A DNA stretch of 64,000 nucleotides from JACPDH01 sp041671505 (GCA_041671505.1 JBAZBK010000006.1:182264-246263), one strand, 5' to 3'. Counted from the stretch's first letter, positions 7,793 to 16,660 are shown. The notes: generated by a model from the letters alone, not told the origin. Numbers and translations are program-made.

Positions 7793-9697
7793 ATGAACGT
7801 CCTTCGCCGCCTTTACACCTACGTCCGCCCGTACCGCCTCTGGGCGATCATCGCGTTCGGCAGCATGATGGTCGTCGCGGGGACGAACGGCGCGATGGTC
7901 ACGCTCGTCCAGCCTCTCTTCGACGACGTCCTGAGCCGAGACTCGTCGCAGGCGGCTCAGGAGCAGAAGGCGCAGAAGGCGAAGCGGACGCGCGCGATCG
8001 ACTTCATCCTCGAGAACCACAAGCCGCCCGAGCAGCGAACGGCGTTCGGGCGGGCGGTGCACAGCGTCCTCGATCCCGCGCAGAAGTGGTGGGAAGCGAA
8101 GCGCGACGTGCGCTGGAAGTACGTGCTCGTCGCGCTGGCGATGGTGATCGTCCTTCGCGCGGCGTCGATGTTCTTCTCGGAGTACGCGTTCGAGAGGGTC
8201 GGTTTGTCGACCGTTCGCGACTTGCGCAACGCCGTCTACGAATCGATCATCAGGCAGAGCAATCGCTTTTTCTCGAAGCGGCCGACGGGGGAGCTGGTCT
8301 CGCGCATCGTCTCGGACGCCGACGCCGTGCAGGCGGCGGTCTCGGTGCGGATGGGCGACCTGTTCCAGGAGTCTCTGAACCTCATCGTCCTCTTCGCGAT
8401 CGTCGTCCTCAGAAATACGGAGCTCGCGCTCGTGACCTTCGTGATCGGGCCGATCATCGTTCTGCCCGTCGTTCAGTTCGGCAAGCGGCTGCGGCGCGCC
8501 ACGCGCGTTTCCCAGGAGCGGATGGCCGACATCGCGACGATCCTCGAGGAGTCGATCAAGGGCTTCCGGATCGTGAAGGCGTTCGCGATGGAGAAGTTCG
8601 AGATCCGGCGCTTCCACGAGGCGACGCAGCGGCACCTGCAGATCAACCTGAAGGCGAGGCGGATCCAGGCGACGAGCTCGCCGGTCATGGAGCTTCTCGC
8701 CGGCTTCTGCATGGTCCTCCTCTTCGGTTACGCGAGCATCAGGATCAAGGCGGGAGTGCTGACGCTCGGCGAGTTCATCGCGTTCCTCCTTACCGTGTCG
8801 ATGATGTACGCGCCGATCAAGCGGCTCAACAAGGTCAATCTCGCGATGAATACCGCGCTCTCGGCGGCCGAGCGGATGTTCAACATGCTCGACGTGGAGA
8901 ACGACGTGAAGGAAAAGCCGCAGGCGAAGTCGCTCGCCGCGGTCGGGTCGGGAATCGAGTACGACCGCGTCAGCTTCACCTACGACTCCGAGCCGGTGCT
9001 GACGAACATCAACCTGAAGATCGCGCCGGGAGAGATGATCGCGATCGTCGGCGGCAGCGGGGCGGGGAAGTCGACGCTCGTCAACCTGCTGCCGCGCTTT
9101 TACGACGTCACGGGCGGGTCGCTCACGATCGACGGCACGGACGTGCGCGAGTACACCTTCGACTCGCTGCGCGGAATGATCGGCATCGTCACGCAGGAAG
9201 TGATCCTCTTCAACGATTCGGTGCGGAACAACATCGCGTACGGGCGTGCCGACGTGCCGATGGAGAAGATCGTCGCAGCGGCGCGCGCGGCGAATGCGGC
9301 CGACTTCATCGAGGCGCTCCCCGAAGGCTACGACGCGCAGATCGGTGAGTCGGGCGTGCTCCTCTCCGGCGGACAGCGCCAGCGCCTCGCGATCGCGCGC
9401 GCGATCATGAAGGACTCGCCGATCCTGATCCTCGACGAAGCGACCTCCGCGCTCGACACCGAGTCGGAGCGGCTCGTGCAGCAGGCGCTCGCGAACCTGA
9501 TGGAAGGGCGGACGACGCTCGTCATCGCGCATCGGCTCTCGACCGTCCGACGCGCGAACAAGATCGTCGTGCTCGAGCGAGGTGACATCGCGGAGATCGG
9601 AACGCACGACGAGCTTCTCGCGCTCGACCGCGTCTATCGCAAGCTCTACGACCTGCAGTTCCTGGAGGACGACAAGCCGGCGGGCGAGGGAGCATGA
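7793..9697 (+). CDS. msbA: MsbA-type lipid A exporter ABC transporter (fused TMD-NBD)
   Basis: A 634-residue half-transporter predicted to flip core-lipid A across the inner membrane as a homodimer. Residues 1-350 hold six transmembrane helices. The first external loop is long and hydrophilic (about residues 45-105, with an Ala/Gln/Lys-rich run), longer than in E. coli MsbA. The nucleotide-binding domain has Walker A VGGSGAGKST, signature LLSGGQRQRLAIARA, Walker B ILILDEATSAL and the H-loop HRLST. The end overlaps the DUF374 gene by four bases. Context with lpxB supports lipid A export, though ABC exporters of this type can carry other lipids. Confidence 0.9.
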   Translation: MNVLRRLYTYVRPYRLWAIIAFGSMMVVAGTNGAMVTLVQPLFDDVLSRDSSQAAQEQKAQKAKRTRAIDFILENHKPPEQRTAFGRAVHSVLDPAQKWWEAKRDVRWKYVLVALAMVIVLRAASMFFSEYAFERVGLSTVRDLRNAVYESIIRQSNRFFSKRPTGELVSRIVSDADAVQAAVSVRMGDLFQESLNLIVLFAIVVLRNTELALVTFVIGPIIVLPVVQFGKRLRRATRVSQERMADIATILEESIKGFRIVKAFAMEKFEIRRFHEATQRHLQINLKARRIQATSSPVMELLAGFCMVLLFGYASIRIKAGVLTLGEFIAFLLTVSMMYAPIKRLNKVNLAMNTALSAAERMFNMLDVENDVKEKPQAKSLAAVGSGIEYDRVSFTYDSEPVLTNINLKIAPGEMIAIVGGSGAGKSTLVNLLPRFYDVTGGSLTIDGTDVREYTFDSLRGMIGIVTQEVILFNDSVRNNIAYGRADVPMEKIVAAARAANAADFIEALPEGYDAQIGESGVLLSGGQRQRLAIARAIMKDSPILILDEATSALDTESERLVQQALANLMEGRTTLVIAHRLSTVRRANKIVVLERGDIAEIGTHDELLALDRVYRKLYDLQFLEDDKPAGEGA

Positions 9698-10365
9698 ACC
9701 CGCGCGTGCAGGCGTTCCTGATTCCGCGCGTCGCGGCGGCGCTCATCCGCACCGTTCACGCTCTGGCGCGCGTCCGCCACTCCGGTTCTGAGCGGATCGA
9801 GGCGCTCAATCGCTCCGGCAAGCCCTACCTTCTTGCCTTCTGGCATCGCTATCTGCTCCTGATGGTCTACTCGCGGCACCGGAAGCCGATCGTCGTCATG
9901 ATCTCGAAGCACAAGGATGGAGAGTTCATCGCGACCACCATGGAGCGCTTCGGCGTGACGGCCGCTCGCGGCTCGTCGTCGCGGGGAGGAGCGGCCGCGC
10001 TGCGCGAGATGATCGAACGCGCTGCCCGGGGAGAGAACATCGCCATCACACCCGACGGACCGCGCGGGCCCGCGCTCGTGGCGCAGGCGGGGGTCGTTCT
10101 CGCGGCGCAGCGAACGGGATGTCCGGTCATCCCGGTGGCCGTGATCTCCGACAGGAAGAAAGTGCTCGGCTCCTGGGACGGCTTCGAGATTCCAAAACCG
10201 CTCAGCCGCGTGATGTTCGTCTACGGAGAGCCGCTGAGCGTTCCTGCCGAGCTCGACAGCCCCGGCGTGGAGCGACACCGCCTCGAGATCGAGAACGCGA
10301 TGCGAGCACTCACCGACGACTCCCAGCGCGACTTCGAGAGTCTCTGGCGCGACGCGTCCCGGTAA
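9694..10365 (+). CDS. lysophospholipid acyltransferase family protein (DUF374)
   Basis: A 223-residue protein resembling the DUF374/LPLAT group found beside lpxB, msbA and waaA in many Gram-negatives. Visible marks are the FWHRYLLLMVY motif standing in for the HxxxxD box, ISKHKDGEFIA, the glycine-rich RGSSSRGGAAALREM and ITPDGPRGPALVAQAGV. A role as a late acyltransferase in lipid A or lysolipid acylation is likely but not certain. It is coupled to msbA by a four-base overlap. The usual waaA and lpxK partners are not in the window. Confidence 0.82.
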   Translation: MNPRVQAFLIPRVAAALIRTVHALARVRHSGSERIEALNRSGKPYLLAFWHRYLLLMVYSRHRKPIVVMISKHKDGEFIATTMERFGVTAARGSSSRGGAAALREMIERAARGENIAITPDGPRGPALVAQAGVVLAAQRTGCPVIPVAVISDRKKVLGSWDGFEIPKPLSRVMFVYGEPLSVPAELDSPGVERHRLEIENAMRALTDDSQRDFESLWRDASR

Positions 10366-10542
10366 CGTTCCCGGTCCCGCCCACCGAACCTGCGCGAAGC
10401 GGCCTCGTTGAGCGGGCCGGAATATGGCGATTCCGGCTCCCGATCGTGATATCCCGAGCGGCCCACCCCGACGGCGCGGCGCTTGAGGAAAGAAACTCTG
10501 ATCCGCGGCGCGGATCGTTCGATTGTCGCCGAACGTGTGGAT

Positions 10543-10699
10543 TGTCATCCCGACGACCGAGCACCGCGAGGGAGGAGGGATCTCGCAGGCTGGTACAGTT
10601 GAAGTCGGTCGCGACCTCTCCCGCTCGTGGCAAATCAGTACCAGCCTGCGAGGTCCCTCCTCGTTCCCCCGCTTCGTGGGGTCAGTCGTCGGGACGACA
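10543..10699. repeat. long imperfect inverted repeat between the acyltransferase and regulator genes
   Basis: The left arm (10543-10596) begins TGTCATCCCGACGACC and ends GCAGGCTGGTAC. The right arm (10638-10699) begins GTACCAGCCTGCGAGG and ends GTCGTCGGGACGACA, so the arms pair over most of their length around a 41-base loop. The TCATCCCGA...GGGATCTCGC pattern is that of dispersed palindromic elements seen in many GC-rich genomes. The rest of the 450-base gap (10366-10818) shows no convincing gene or promoter. Confidence 0.75.
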
Positions 10700-10818
10700 G
10701 CTCCCTTGGGTGTCGCAACTCGGGCAGTTTCTTGGAAGCCCCCGCGCGCTTCACATCGCGGTGCGCTGGATCACATACTGCAGGCGCACGCTGACTACGA
10801 TAGCGGCGGACACCTTCC

Positions 10819-12201
10819 ATGCCCGACTCCATTCAAGACCCTTCCTGTGCCATCGACACCTCGCTCGCCCCCCTTGTCGCCGTGAGCGCCGTCTTCAGCT
10901 CCCTCGGCCGCGGCATCGTCTGCCTCGACCGCGCCTTCAGCGTGCTCCACGTCTCGACGCGGATCGAGGAGATGTTAGGCGAGGAGCGGGCGCGCTCGAT
11001 GGCCGGACGGCCGGTCGAGGAGCTGCTCGGGCGCGATACGTTCGGTCCTGACGGGACCATGCGTCTCGCCCTCGCGGCGGGAGAGAAGCGCGAAGGTTGG
11101 CGGGCGTTCATCGAGACGCCCGACGGAGCCCGGCCGCTCTCGATCAGCGCGGCTCCCTTCGTGCCCGACGTCCACGGAATCTGCGACCGGCGCGTCGCTT
11201 ACATCGTCGTCGTTAGGCCAGCCGAGGAGGACGCCTACTCCGGAACCGGCGCTCCGACCTTCTTCGCGGGGCTGATCGCGCGCTCTGCCGCGATGGGGAG
11301 GGTCTTCAGTCTCATCGAGAACCTTCGCTCCAGCGACGCGACGATCCTGCTGAGCGGGGAGAGCGGCACCGGCAAGGAAGTGGTCGCGCGTGCGATCCAC
11401 TCGAACTCGCCGCATCGCAACGGTCCCTTCATCGCTGTGAACTGCGGCGCGCTGCCGAGCGAGCTTCTCGAGAGCGAGCTCTTCGGGCACGTGCGCGGCG
11501 CCTTCACGAGCGCGATCCGCGACCGGGTCGGGCGCTTCGAGGCCGCGGCTCGCGGGACCCTTTTCCTCGACGAGATCGGTGATCTGCCGCTTCCGCTGCA
11601 GGTGAAGCTGCTCCGCGTCCTTCAGGAGCGTCGCTTCGAGCGGGTCGGCGAATCGAAGTCGGTCGAGACCGACGCGCGGATCGTGGCTGCCACCAACGTC
11701 GACCTTCGCCGCGCGGTCGCCGAGGGCCGCTTCCGTGAGGATCTCTACTACCGCCTTCGCGTCGTTCCCATCGAGATCCCGCCGCTCCGCGAGCGCCGGG
11801 AGGACATCGAACCGCTCGCGCGCTACCTGCTCGTTCGCGTCGCGTCGAGGCACGGACGCGAGCTGCAGTACTCTCCCGATGCGCTTCGCGCGATGCTCGA
11901 CTACTCGTGGCCCGGAAACGTCCGCGAGCTCGAAAATGCGCTAGAGTACGCCGTTTCGGTCGGGAAGGGGCAGACTCTCCAGATCGAGGATCTTCCCGAC
12001 GAGATCGTGAATCCCCGCGGGCCGCGCTCGGCCGCGGTCGAGGCGCTTCCGCCGTCGCACGACCCGGGCGAGCTCGAAGAGGAGCGCGCCATCCGGCAGA
12101 CGCTCGAGCGCGTCCGCTGGAATCGCATGGACGCCGCCCGCGCCCTCGGCATGAGCAGAACGACCCTCTGGCGCCGCATGCGCGAGCTCCACATCGACTG
12201 A
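10819..12201 (+). CDS. sigma-54-type enhancer-binding regulator with PAS, AAA+ and Fis domains
   Basis: A 460-residue regulator. Residues about 25-130 look like a PAS-type sensor (GIVCLDRAFSVLHVSTRIEE). The AAA+ domain has Walker A GESGTGKE (about 180-187), Walker B TLFLDEIGDL and the Arg-finger region. The C-terminal Fis-type helix-turn-helix is RMDAARALGMSRTTLWRRM. The sigma-54 contact loop normally reads GAFTGA, but here it is GAFTSA (about 226-231). The activator may therefore contact RNA polymerase differently. It sits just before the heptaheme cytochrome and could control it or the sulfur genes; that is inference. Confidence 0.9.
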   Translation: MPDSIQDPSCAIDTSLAPLVAVSAVFSSLGRGIVCLDRAFSVLHVSTRIEEMLGEERARSMAGRPVEELLGRDTFGPDGTMRLALAAGEKREGWRAFIETPDGARPLSISAAPFVPDVHGICDRRVAYIVVVRPAEEDAYSGTGAPTFFAGLIARSAAMGRVFSLIENLRSSDATILLSGESGTGKEVVARAIHSNSPHRNGPFIAVNCGALPSELLESELFGHVRGAFTSAIRDRVGRFEAAARGTLFLDEIGDLPLPLQVKLLRVLQERRFERVGESKSVETDARIVAATNVDLRRAVAEGRFREDLYYRLRVVPIEIPPLRERREDIEPLARYLLVRVASRHGRELQYSPDALRAMLDYSWPGNVRELENALEYAVSVGKGQTLQIEDLPDEIVNPRGPRSAAVEALPPSHDPGELEEERAIRQTLERVRWNRMDAARALGMSRTTLWRRMRELHID

Positions 12202-12270
12202 GCGCTGCGCCTCCTCCATCGCGACGGGCTGTCGCCTGCATCCGATCGGCTAGACTTGTGTCTCGTCACG

Positions 12271-14259
12271 ATGCGCATGCGGACAGACGGACCACCCTCG
12301 ATCGTCCTCGCGACGCTCGTGTCGGCAGCCATGCTGCTTGCGCGCGCGGAGCGCGCCTGCGGAGCCGACGATCCGCTCGAGGCGCTTGGCCTGCGCGAGC
12401 TGTCGGGCGCCGCCGCCGGCTACGTCGGCGACGCGGCCTGCGGAGAGTGCCATGCGGAGCTGGCGCAGTCGTACAGGCAGGTCGCGATGGCGCAAGCCTT
12501 CTACCGGCCGTCGGATGCGCCCTCGATCGAGACCTTCGGCGGCAAGCCGTTCGTTCACGAGAAGTCGGGTCAGCGCTTCGAGATGACCAGGCGCGGCGGG
12601 CGCATCGTGTTCCGCAGGTGGCAGGTCGCCTTCGACGGCAAGCCGATCAATGTCTTCGAGCAGCAGGTCGACTGGATTCTCGGGTCGGGCAAACACGCGC
12701 GCACCTATCTCTACCGCCAGCCTAACGGCGAGCTCTACCAGCTTCCCGTCGCGTGGTACGCGCAGGAGAATCGCTGGGGGATGGCGCCCGGCTACGACCG
12801 GGCCGATCACGACGGGGTGACCAGGCGCGTGCGGCACGAATGCATGTATTGCCACAACGCCTACCCCGAGGCCGAGGCCGATCTGCGGGGCTACTGGCGC
12901 TCGCAGTCGTTTCCGGAGTCGCTGCCGGAGGGAATCGGCTGTCAGCGCTGCCACGGCCCCGGCGCGAATCACGTGCGCGCTGCGTTAGGCGGGTCGGACG
13001 ACGCGGCGAGGGCCGCGATCGTGAATCCGTCGAAGCTCGACCCGCGGCGCCGGATTGAGATCTGCTACGGCTGCCACATGGAGCCCGCGGTGGCCATGCC
13101 CGGCATCCGCCGGTTCGACCGCGACGTTTACGGATTCCGTCCCGGATTCCCCCTGGCCGAGTACCTGCTGCATCTCGACGTCGACGACCGCGCGCGCCCC
13201 CGCGACGAGCGGTTCGAGATCAACCACCACCCGTACAGGCTCGAGCAGAGCCGCTGCTTCCTGAAGAGCGAAGGGCGTCTCACCTGCCTGAGCTGTCACG
13301 ATCCGCATCGCGTCGTGCCGGCGGAGCAGCGTGCGCAACACTATCGCGTCGTCTGCAGGGAGTGCCACGCACTTGCATCGTGCAGCGGTCAGAAGCACGA
13401 GGGGCCGGCGGATTGCGTCTCGTGCCACATGCCGAAGCGCCGGACGCAGGACGTCGTGCACGTCGTGATGACCGATCACCTCATCCGAAGGACGCCGGGT
13501 GGCGACGAGCTGCTCGCGCCGCGCGACGAGAGCGAGCCGGCATTCGACGACGTGACCTTCGTGAGCGGGGAGAACGCGCCCGAAGGCGCGGAGCGCGAGC
13601 TCTATCGAGCCGCGGCGGTCCTGCGCGCGACCGGCGGGGAGAGTCGCGCAGCGCTCTCGCTTCTCGCCTCGGCGCTCGAGACCGCGAAACCGGCAGAAAT
13701 CGAGCCGTATCTCGACCTCGCGATGGCGTTGCTCAGACAGCGGCGGTTTGCGGAGCTCGAAGCTACGGCCTCGGCGATCGTGAGCCGCAATCCGCGCGAC
13801 GCGCAGGCGCTCGAATGGCTCGGCGTCGCGAAGTGGGCCGCAGGAAGCAGGGGTGAAGGTCTCGCGCTCCTGGACCAGGCCATCGCGATCGAGCCGTTGC
13901 GGGAGGAGACGCTGTTCAACCGGGGGATTCTTACCGCCACGGCGGGAGCGAGCGCCCAGGCTGCCCCGTACTTCGAGAAGGCGGTGGCGCTGCGCCCGAC
14001 CTTCGCCGCAGCGTGGCACCGCCTGGGTGACGCGCGAATGGCGGAAGGAAAGACGAACGACGCCGTCGCGGCCTACAAGAAAGCGCTGGAGATCGATCCA
14101 CGACGCACCGACAGCTACATCGCCATCGGACAGGCGCTGGAGAAGGCGGGGAGGCGCGCGGAGGCGCTCCGTTTCCGGAAGCACGGAGCCACGGCTGCCG
14201 CGAAGCCGGAGCTGCTCCGGTCGCTGCTCGAAAAGGACGCCGCCGCCAAACGGCGCTGA
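12271..14259 (+). CDS. heptaheme c-type cytochrome with TPR repeats
   Basis: An exported redox protein. I start at ATG 12271; a TTG at 12256 is also in frame. The N-terminus has a hydrophobic signal (SIVLATLVSAAMLLARA). Seven CxxCH haem motifs follow: CGECH, CMYCH, CQRCH, CYGCH, CLSCH, CRECH and CVSCH. A run of tetratricopeptide repeats fills about residues 440-655. Multihaem-TPR fusions of this kind occur in Acidobacteriota and Planctomycetota and probably form periplasmic electron-transfer scaffolds. The substrate is unknown. The convergent hydrolase gene ends 21 bases away. Confidence 0.88.
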   Translation: MRMRTDGPPSIVLATLVSAAMLLARAERACGADDPLEALGLRELSGAAAGYVGDAACGECHAELAQSYRQVAMAQAFYRPSDAPSIETFGGKPFVHEKSGQRFEMTRRGGRIVFRRWQVAFDGKPINVFEQQVDWILGSGKHARTYLYRQPNGELYQLPVAWYAQENRWGMAPGYDRADHDGVTRRVRHECMYCHNAYPEAEADLRGYWRSQSFPESLPEGIGCQRCHGPGANHVRAALGGSDDAARAAIVNPSKLDPRRRIEICYGCHMEPAVAMPGIRRFDRDVYGFRPGFPLAEYLLHLDVDDRARPRDERFEINHHPYRLEQSRCFLKSEGRLTCLSCHDPHRVVPAEQRAQHYRVVCRECHALASCSGQKHEGPADCVSCHMPKRRTQDVVHVVMTDHLIRRTPGGDELLAPRDESEPAFDDVTFVSGENAPEGAERELYRAAAVLRATGGESRAALSLLASALETAKPAEIEPYLDLAMALLRQRRFAELEATASAIVSRNPRDAQALEWLGVAKWAAGSRGEGLALLDQAIAIEPLREETLFNRGILTATAGASAQAAPYFEKAVALRPTFAAAWHRLGDARMAEGKTNDAVAAYKKALEIDPRRTDSYIAIGQALEKAGRRAEALRFRKHGATAAAKPELLRSLLEKDAAAKRR

Positions 14260-14280
14260 CGCCTAACCGCCGCTCGAGCG

Positions 14281-15303
14281 CTACTTGAGGTGTTTCGCGA
14301 GGAACGCGTAGAGGTCTTCGCGCACCTTGCGGGCGAACGTCGTGTCGATGCGCTCGAAGCTGTGCCCTCCGGGAGCGTCGTCGTAGATCTTGTGCTCGAA
14401 CTTCTTTCCGGCCGCCTTCAGGTGGACGACGAGCTCTTCGACTTCGACGACGTTCACGTCGCGGTCGTTCGTCGAGGAGGTGACCATCAACGGAAGCTTC
14501 AGCTTCTCCACGTTCCAGATGGGGCTTCGCTTCCGGTACTCGTCGACGTCCTCGGTCGGCGTCTTCCCGATGTGGTACTTCGCCGCGAACTCGGCGGTGT
14601 AGCTCTTCTCGTGGTAACCGAGTCGCGTGAGGAGGTCCGAGACGGGAACGCCGGCGTAGATGCACGCGAATTTGTCGGGATGATCGAAGCCGGCCATCAG
14701 CGAGATCATGCCGCCGTGGCTCCACCCGACGAGCGCGATGCGCTTCGGATCGACCGGGAGTTCTTCGACCGCCCAGTCACGGCAGGCGACGATGTCGTCG
14801 TTCTCGAGTCCGCCGTAGTCGATCGCCTCGTACATCGACTTGCCGTAGCCGGTCGAGCCGCGGTATTCGGGAGCGAGCACGATGTAGCCCCGCTCGACCA
14901 TCTCGCGGACCATGTGCACGTGGTAGGTCCCGAAATCGCCATGCACGCCGCCGTGCGTCAGCACGATCGCCGGATGCTTCTTCGAGCGGTCGAGCTTCTT
15001 CGGCACGAAGACGTACTGGTAGATCCGGAGCGGGTGGCGCGAGTTGGCGATCCCGTAGCGCTCGGTCCCGCGGGGGTTAGGCGGCCCGGCGAGGATCACC
15101 TTGTCGACGTCGGCGACGTCGGAGAGGCGAAGCCAGAAGAGCGCGTCGTCGGACGACTTGCGCACCACGTCGAGGTCCCACTGGAGCTCCTCGACCTTGG
15201 CCTGCAGCTCCTTGACCTGGGTCTCGAGAGGTTTGTCGTCGGCGGCGAAGAGGGGCAGGGAGAGTGCGGCTAGGGCAAGAATTGGAATCAGCCTGGATTT
15301 CAT
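14281..15303 (-). CDS. exported alpha/beta hydrolase, prolyl oligopeptidase-like (S9)
   Basis: A 340-residue secreted hydrolase. Signal peptide MKSRLIPILALAALSLPLFA, then a short coiled coil (LETQVKELQAKVEELQWDL), then the alpha/beta-hydrolase fold with HGGVHGDF as oxyanion region, the nucleophile elbow VGWSHGGMIS, the acid around SSTNDRDVN, and GGHSFERI carrying the catalytic His. It is shorter than full prolyl oligopeptidases, lacking the beta-propeller; the N-terminal coiled coil is unusual. It could be a peptidase or an esterase. It is transcribed against its neighbours and appears to be a single-gene unit. Confidence 0.85.
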   Translation of the reverse strand: MKSRLIPILALAALSLPLFAADDKPLETQVKELQAKVEELQWDLDVVRKSSDDALFWLRLSDVADVDKVILAGPPNPRGTERYGIANSRHPLRIYQYVFVPKKLDRSKKHPAIVLTHGGVHGDFGTYHVHMVREMVERGYIVLAPEYRGSTGYGKSMYEAIDYGGLENDDIVACRDWAVEELPVDPKRIALVGWSHGGMISLMAGFDHPDKFACIYAGVPVSDLLTRLGYHEKSYTAEFAAKYHIGKTPTEDVDEYRKRSPIWNVEKLKLPLMVTSSTNDRDVNVVEVEELVVHLKAAGKKFEHKIYDDAPGGHSFERIDTTFARKVREDLYAFLAKHLK

Positions 15304-15473
15304 CGGATCCTCGGATCTGCGCGGGAAGCCTGGGCGTTGCCGCTTTCCGGTCAGGCGGATTCTACTCCGGACGCCGAGCGTGGGGATGTGAGGCGGGCGC
15401 GTAGCGCGTAGCGAAGCGGCCAGTCCAATGGCGGGGTCGAGACGAATGGACCCGGGTTACCGGACGAAATCCA

Positions 15474-15567
15474 GAAGTTAGAACGTAGAACGATGAATTG
15501 AGAACCCAGAAACGCCACTGCGAACCCCTTTCTGGATTCAGCATTCAGCGTTCTACGTTCTAACTTC
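15474..15567. repeat. inverted repeat with 19-base perfect arms
   Basis: GAAGTTAGAACGTAGAACG (15474-15492) pairs perfectly with CGTTCTACGTTCTAACTTC (15549-15567), and the pairing continues imperfectly inward (TGAATTG/CATTCAG). The element is less GC-rich than the surroundings. It lies in the 467-base gap between the hydrolase start and bfd. The rest of that gap holds a bfd promoter and nothing else I can identify. Confidence 0.7.
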
Positions 15568-15701
15568 AGGGTTTCATCTTCTGGGTTGAGGCTGGCGGGG
15601 TCATCGCAGGCCGGGAGCCGGCCGGGCTTCCCGGAAATGGGTTCTTTCATCCGCACTCGAGCAATCTTTCCGGCAGTTCTGCCGGGCGTGACCTTGGTCA
15701 C

Positions 15702-15730
15702 TTGACTTTCCACGGGCGGGGAACGATCAT
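15702..15730 (+). promoter_or_regulatory. candidate sigma-70 promoter of bfd-bfr
   Basis: TTGACT (15702-15707) and GATCAT (15725-15730) are separated by 17 bases, a reasonable -35/-10 pair. The predicted start point near 15737 falls at the edge of the palindrome 15738-15756. Confidence 0.5.
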
Positions 15731-15737
15731 AGGCGGC

Positions 15738-15756
15738 GTTGAGAAGAGTTCTCAAC
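15738..15756. promoter_or_regulatory. palindromic operator in front of bfd-bfr
   Basis: GTTGAGAA and TTCTCAAC form perfect 8-base arms around a 3-base centre. The site lies at the predicted transcription start and ends 14 bases before the bfd ATG, where a bound repressor would block transcription. Iron or redox control is expected for this operon, but the sequence does not match the classical Fur box. Confidence 0.55.
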
Positions 15757-15770
15757 ACGAGAGCGACGAA

Positions 15771-16013
15771 ATGATCATCTGTTCCTGCAAAGGCGTGAGC
15801 GACCGCACGATCAAGACGCTGATCCGTGATGGCAACATCACGGTCGAGGCGCTCGGTTTTCTGACCGGCGCGGGAACCGACTGCGGCATGTGCGTGAACG
15901 CTCTGCACGTCGAGATCGACCAACTCCTCGCCAAAGAGCCCGAGATCCTGGCCAGGGTCAGAGTCGGTCAGCCCGTCACCTTGACTTCCCCCGCCTCAGA
16001 CCGTACTTATTGA
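15771..16013 (+). CDS. bfd: bacterioferritin-associated ferredoxin (BFD-like [2Fe-2S])
   Basis: An 80-residue [2Fe-2S] protein that passes electrons to bacterioferritin so stored ferric iron can be released. The four cluster cysteines are visible as CSC near the N-terminus and CGMC near residue 40, with the BFD pattern MIICSCKGVSD and LTGAGTDCGMC. I start at ATG 15771, since upstream sequence is regulatory. The C-terminal 25 residues are a loose extension beyond the core domain. Bacterioferritin follows 55 bases later, and the two probably share a transcript and the operator upstream. Confidence 0.9.
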   Translation: MIICSCKGVSDRTIKTLIRDGNITVEALGFLTGAGTDCGMCVNALHVEIDQLLAKEPEILARVRVGQPVTLTSPASDRTY

Positions 16014-16068
16014 CCTGTCGTACGGTCGTCCCACCTCAACATCTGAACCTCCGCCGAAAGAGGGCAGC

Positions 16069-16551
16069 ATGAAAACCGAGAACAAGAAGGTCATCGAGAT
16101 CCTCAACGACGTTCTGACCGCCGAGCTCACCGCCATCAACCAGTATTTCGTGCACGCGGAGATGGCGGAGAACTGGGGCTACGAGCGCCTCGCGAAAATC
16201 GTTCGGAAGCACTCCATCGGAGAAATGAAGCACGCTGAAGCGCTCATCGAGCGGATCCTCTTCCTCGACGGCATCCCGAACGTGCAGAAGCTGAACAAGA
16301 TCAACATCGGCGAGACGATCGGCGAGCAGTTCAAGGTCGACCTCGCGCTCGAGATGGACGCCGTCGGCCGTCTCAATCCGGGCATCGAGAGCTGCCGTGA
16401 GGCGGGAGACAACGGCACGCGCCTCCTCCTTGAAGAGATCCTCGAATCCGAGGAAGAGCACATCGACTGGATCGAAGCGCAGATCTCGCTGATCTCGCAG
16501 GTCGGCGAGAAGAACTATCTCGCTGCGCAGATCCGCGAAGACGAGTCGTAG
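16069..16551 (+). CDS. bfr: bacterioferritin
   Basis: A 160-residue, four-helix iron-storage protein forming a 24-subunit haem-containing shell. The ferroxidase ligands are present: Glu in ELTAINQYF, the GEMKHAE pair in helix 2 (whose Met is the haem ligand), Glu in ALEMDA, and ESEEEHIDW in helix 4. The start ATG follows AGAGGGCAG. The gene is paired with bfd and followed by a strong hairpin, which marks the end of a two-gene operon. Confidence 0.96.
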   Translation: MKTENKKVIEILNDVLTAELTAINQYFVHAEMAENWGYERLAKIVRKHSIGEMKHAEALIERILFLDGIPNVQKLNKINIGETIGEQFKVDLALEMDAVGRLNPGIESCREAGDNGTRLLLEEILESEEEHIDWIEAQISLISQVGEKNYLAAQIREDES

Positions 16552-16620
16552 GCGACGCTGGCGGAGAGCCGTTTCGACTCTCCAGCGACCCGGCACCGCC
16601 GGCAACAGGATGCAGCGCAG

Positions 16621-16647
16621 ACGGGCGACCCGAGTGGTCGCCCGTTT
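16621..16647 (+). terminator. terminator hairpin after bfr
   Basis: ACGGGCGACC and GGTCGCCCGT form a perfect 10-base stem around the loop CGAGT, followed by TTTC. The T tract is short, but position and stem strength fit a rho-independent terminator for bfd-bfr. Confidence 0.65.
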
Positions 16648-16660
16648 CGCGTTCTGGAAC

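Noticed and set aside
7784..9607. A 607-codon antisense frame opposite msbA
   Set aside because: Its Arg/Asp/His-rich composition is typical of a reverse-strand artefact of a GC-rich gene.
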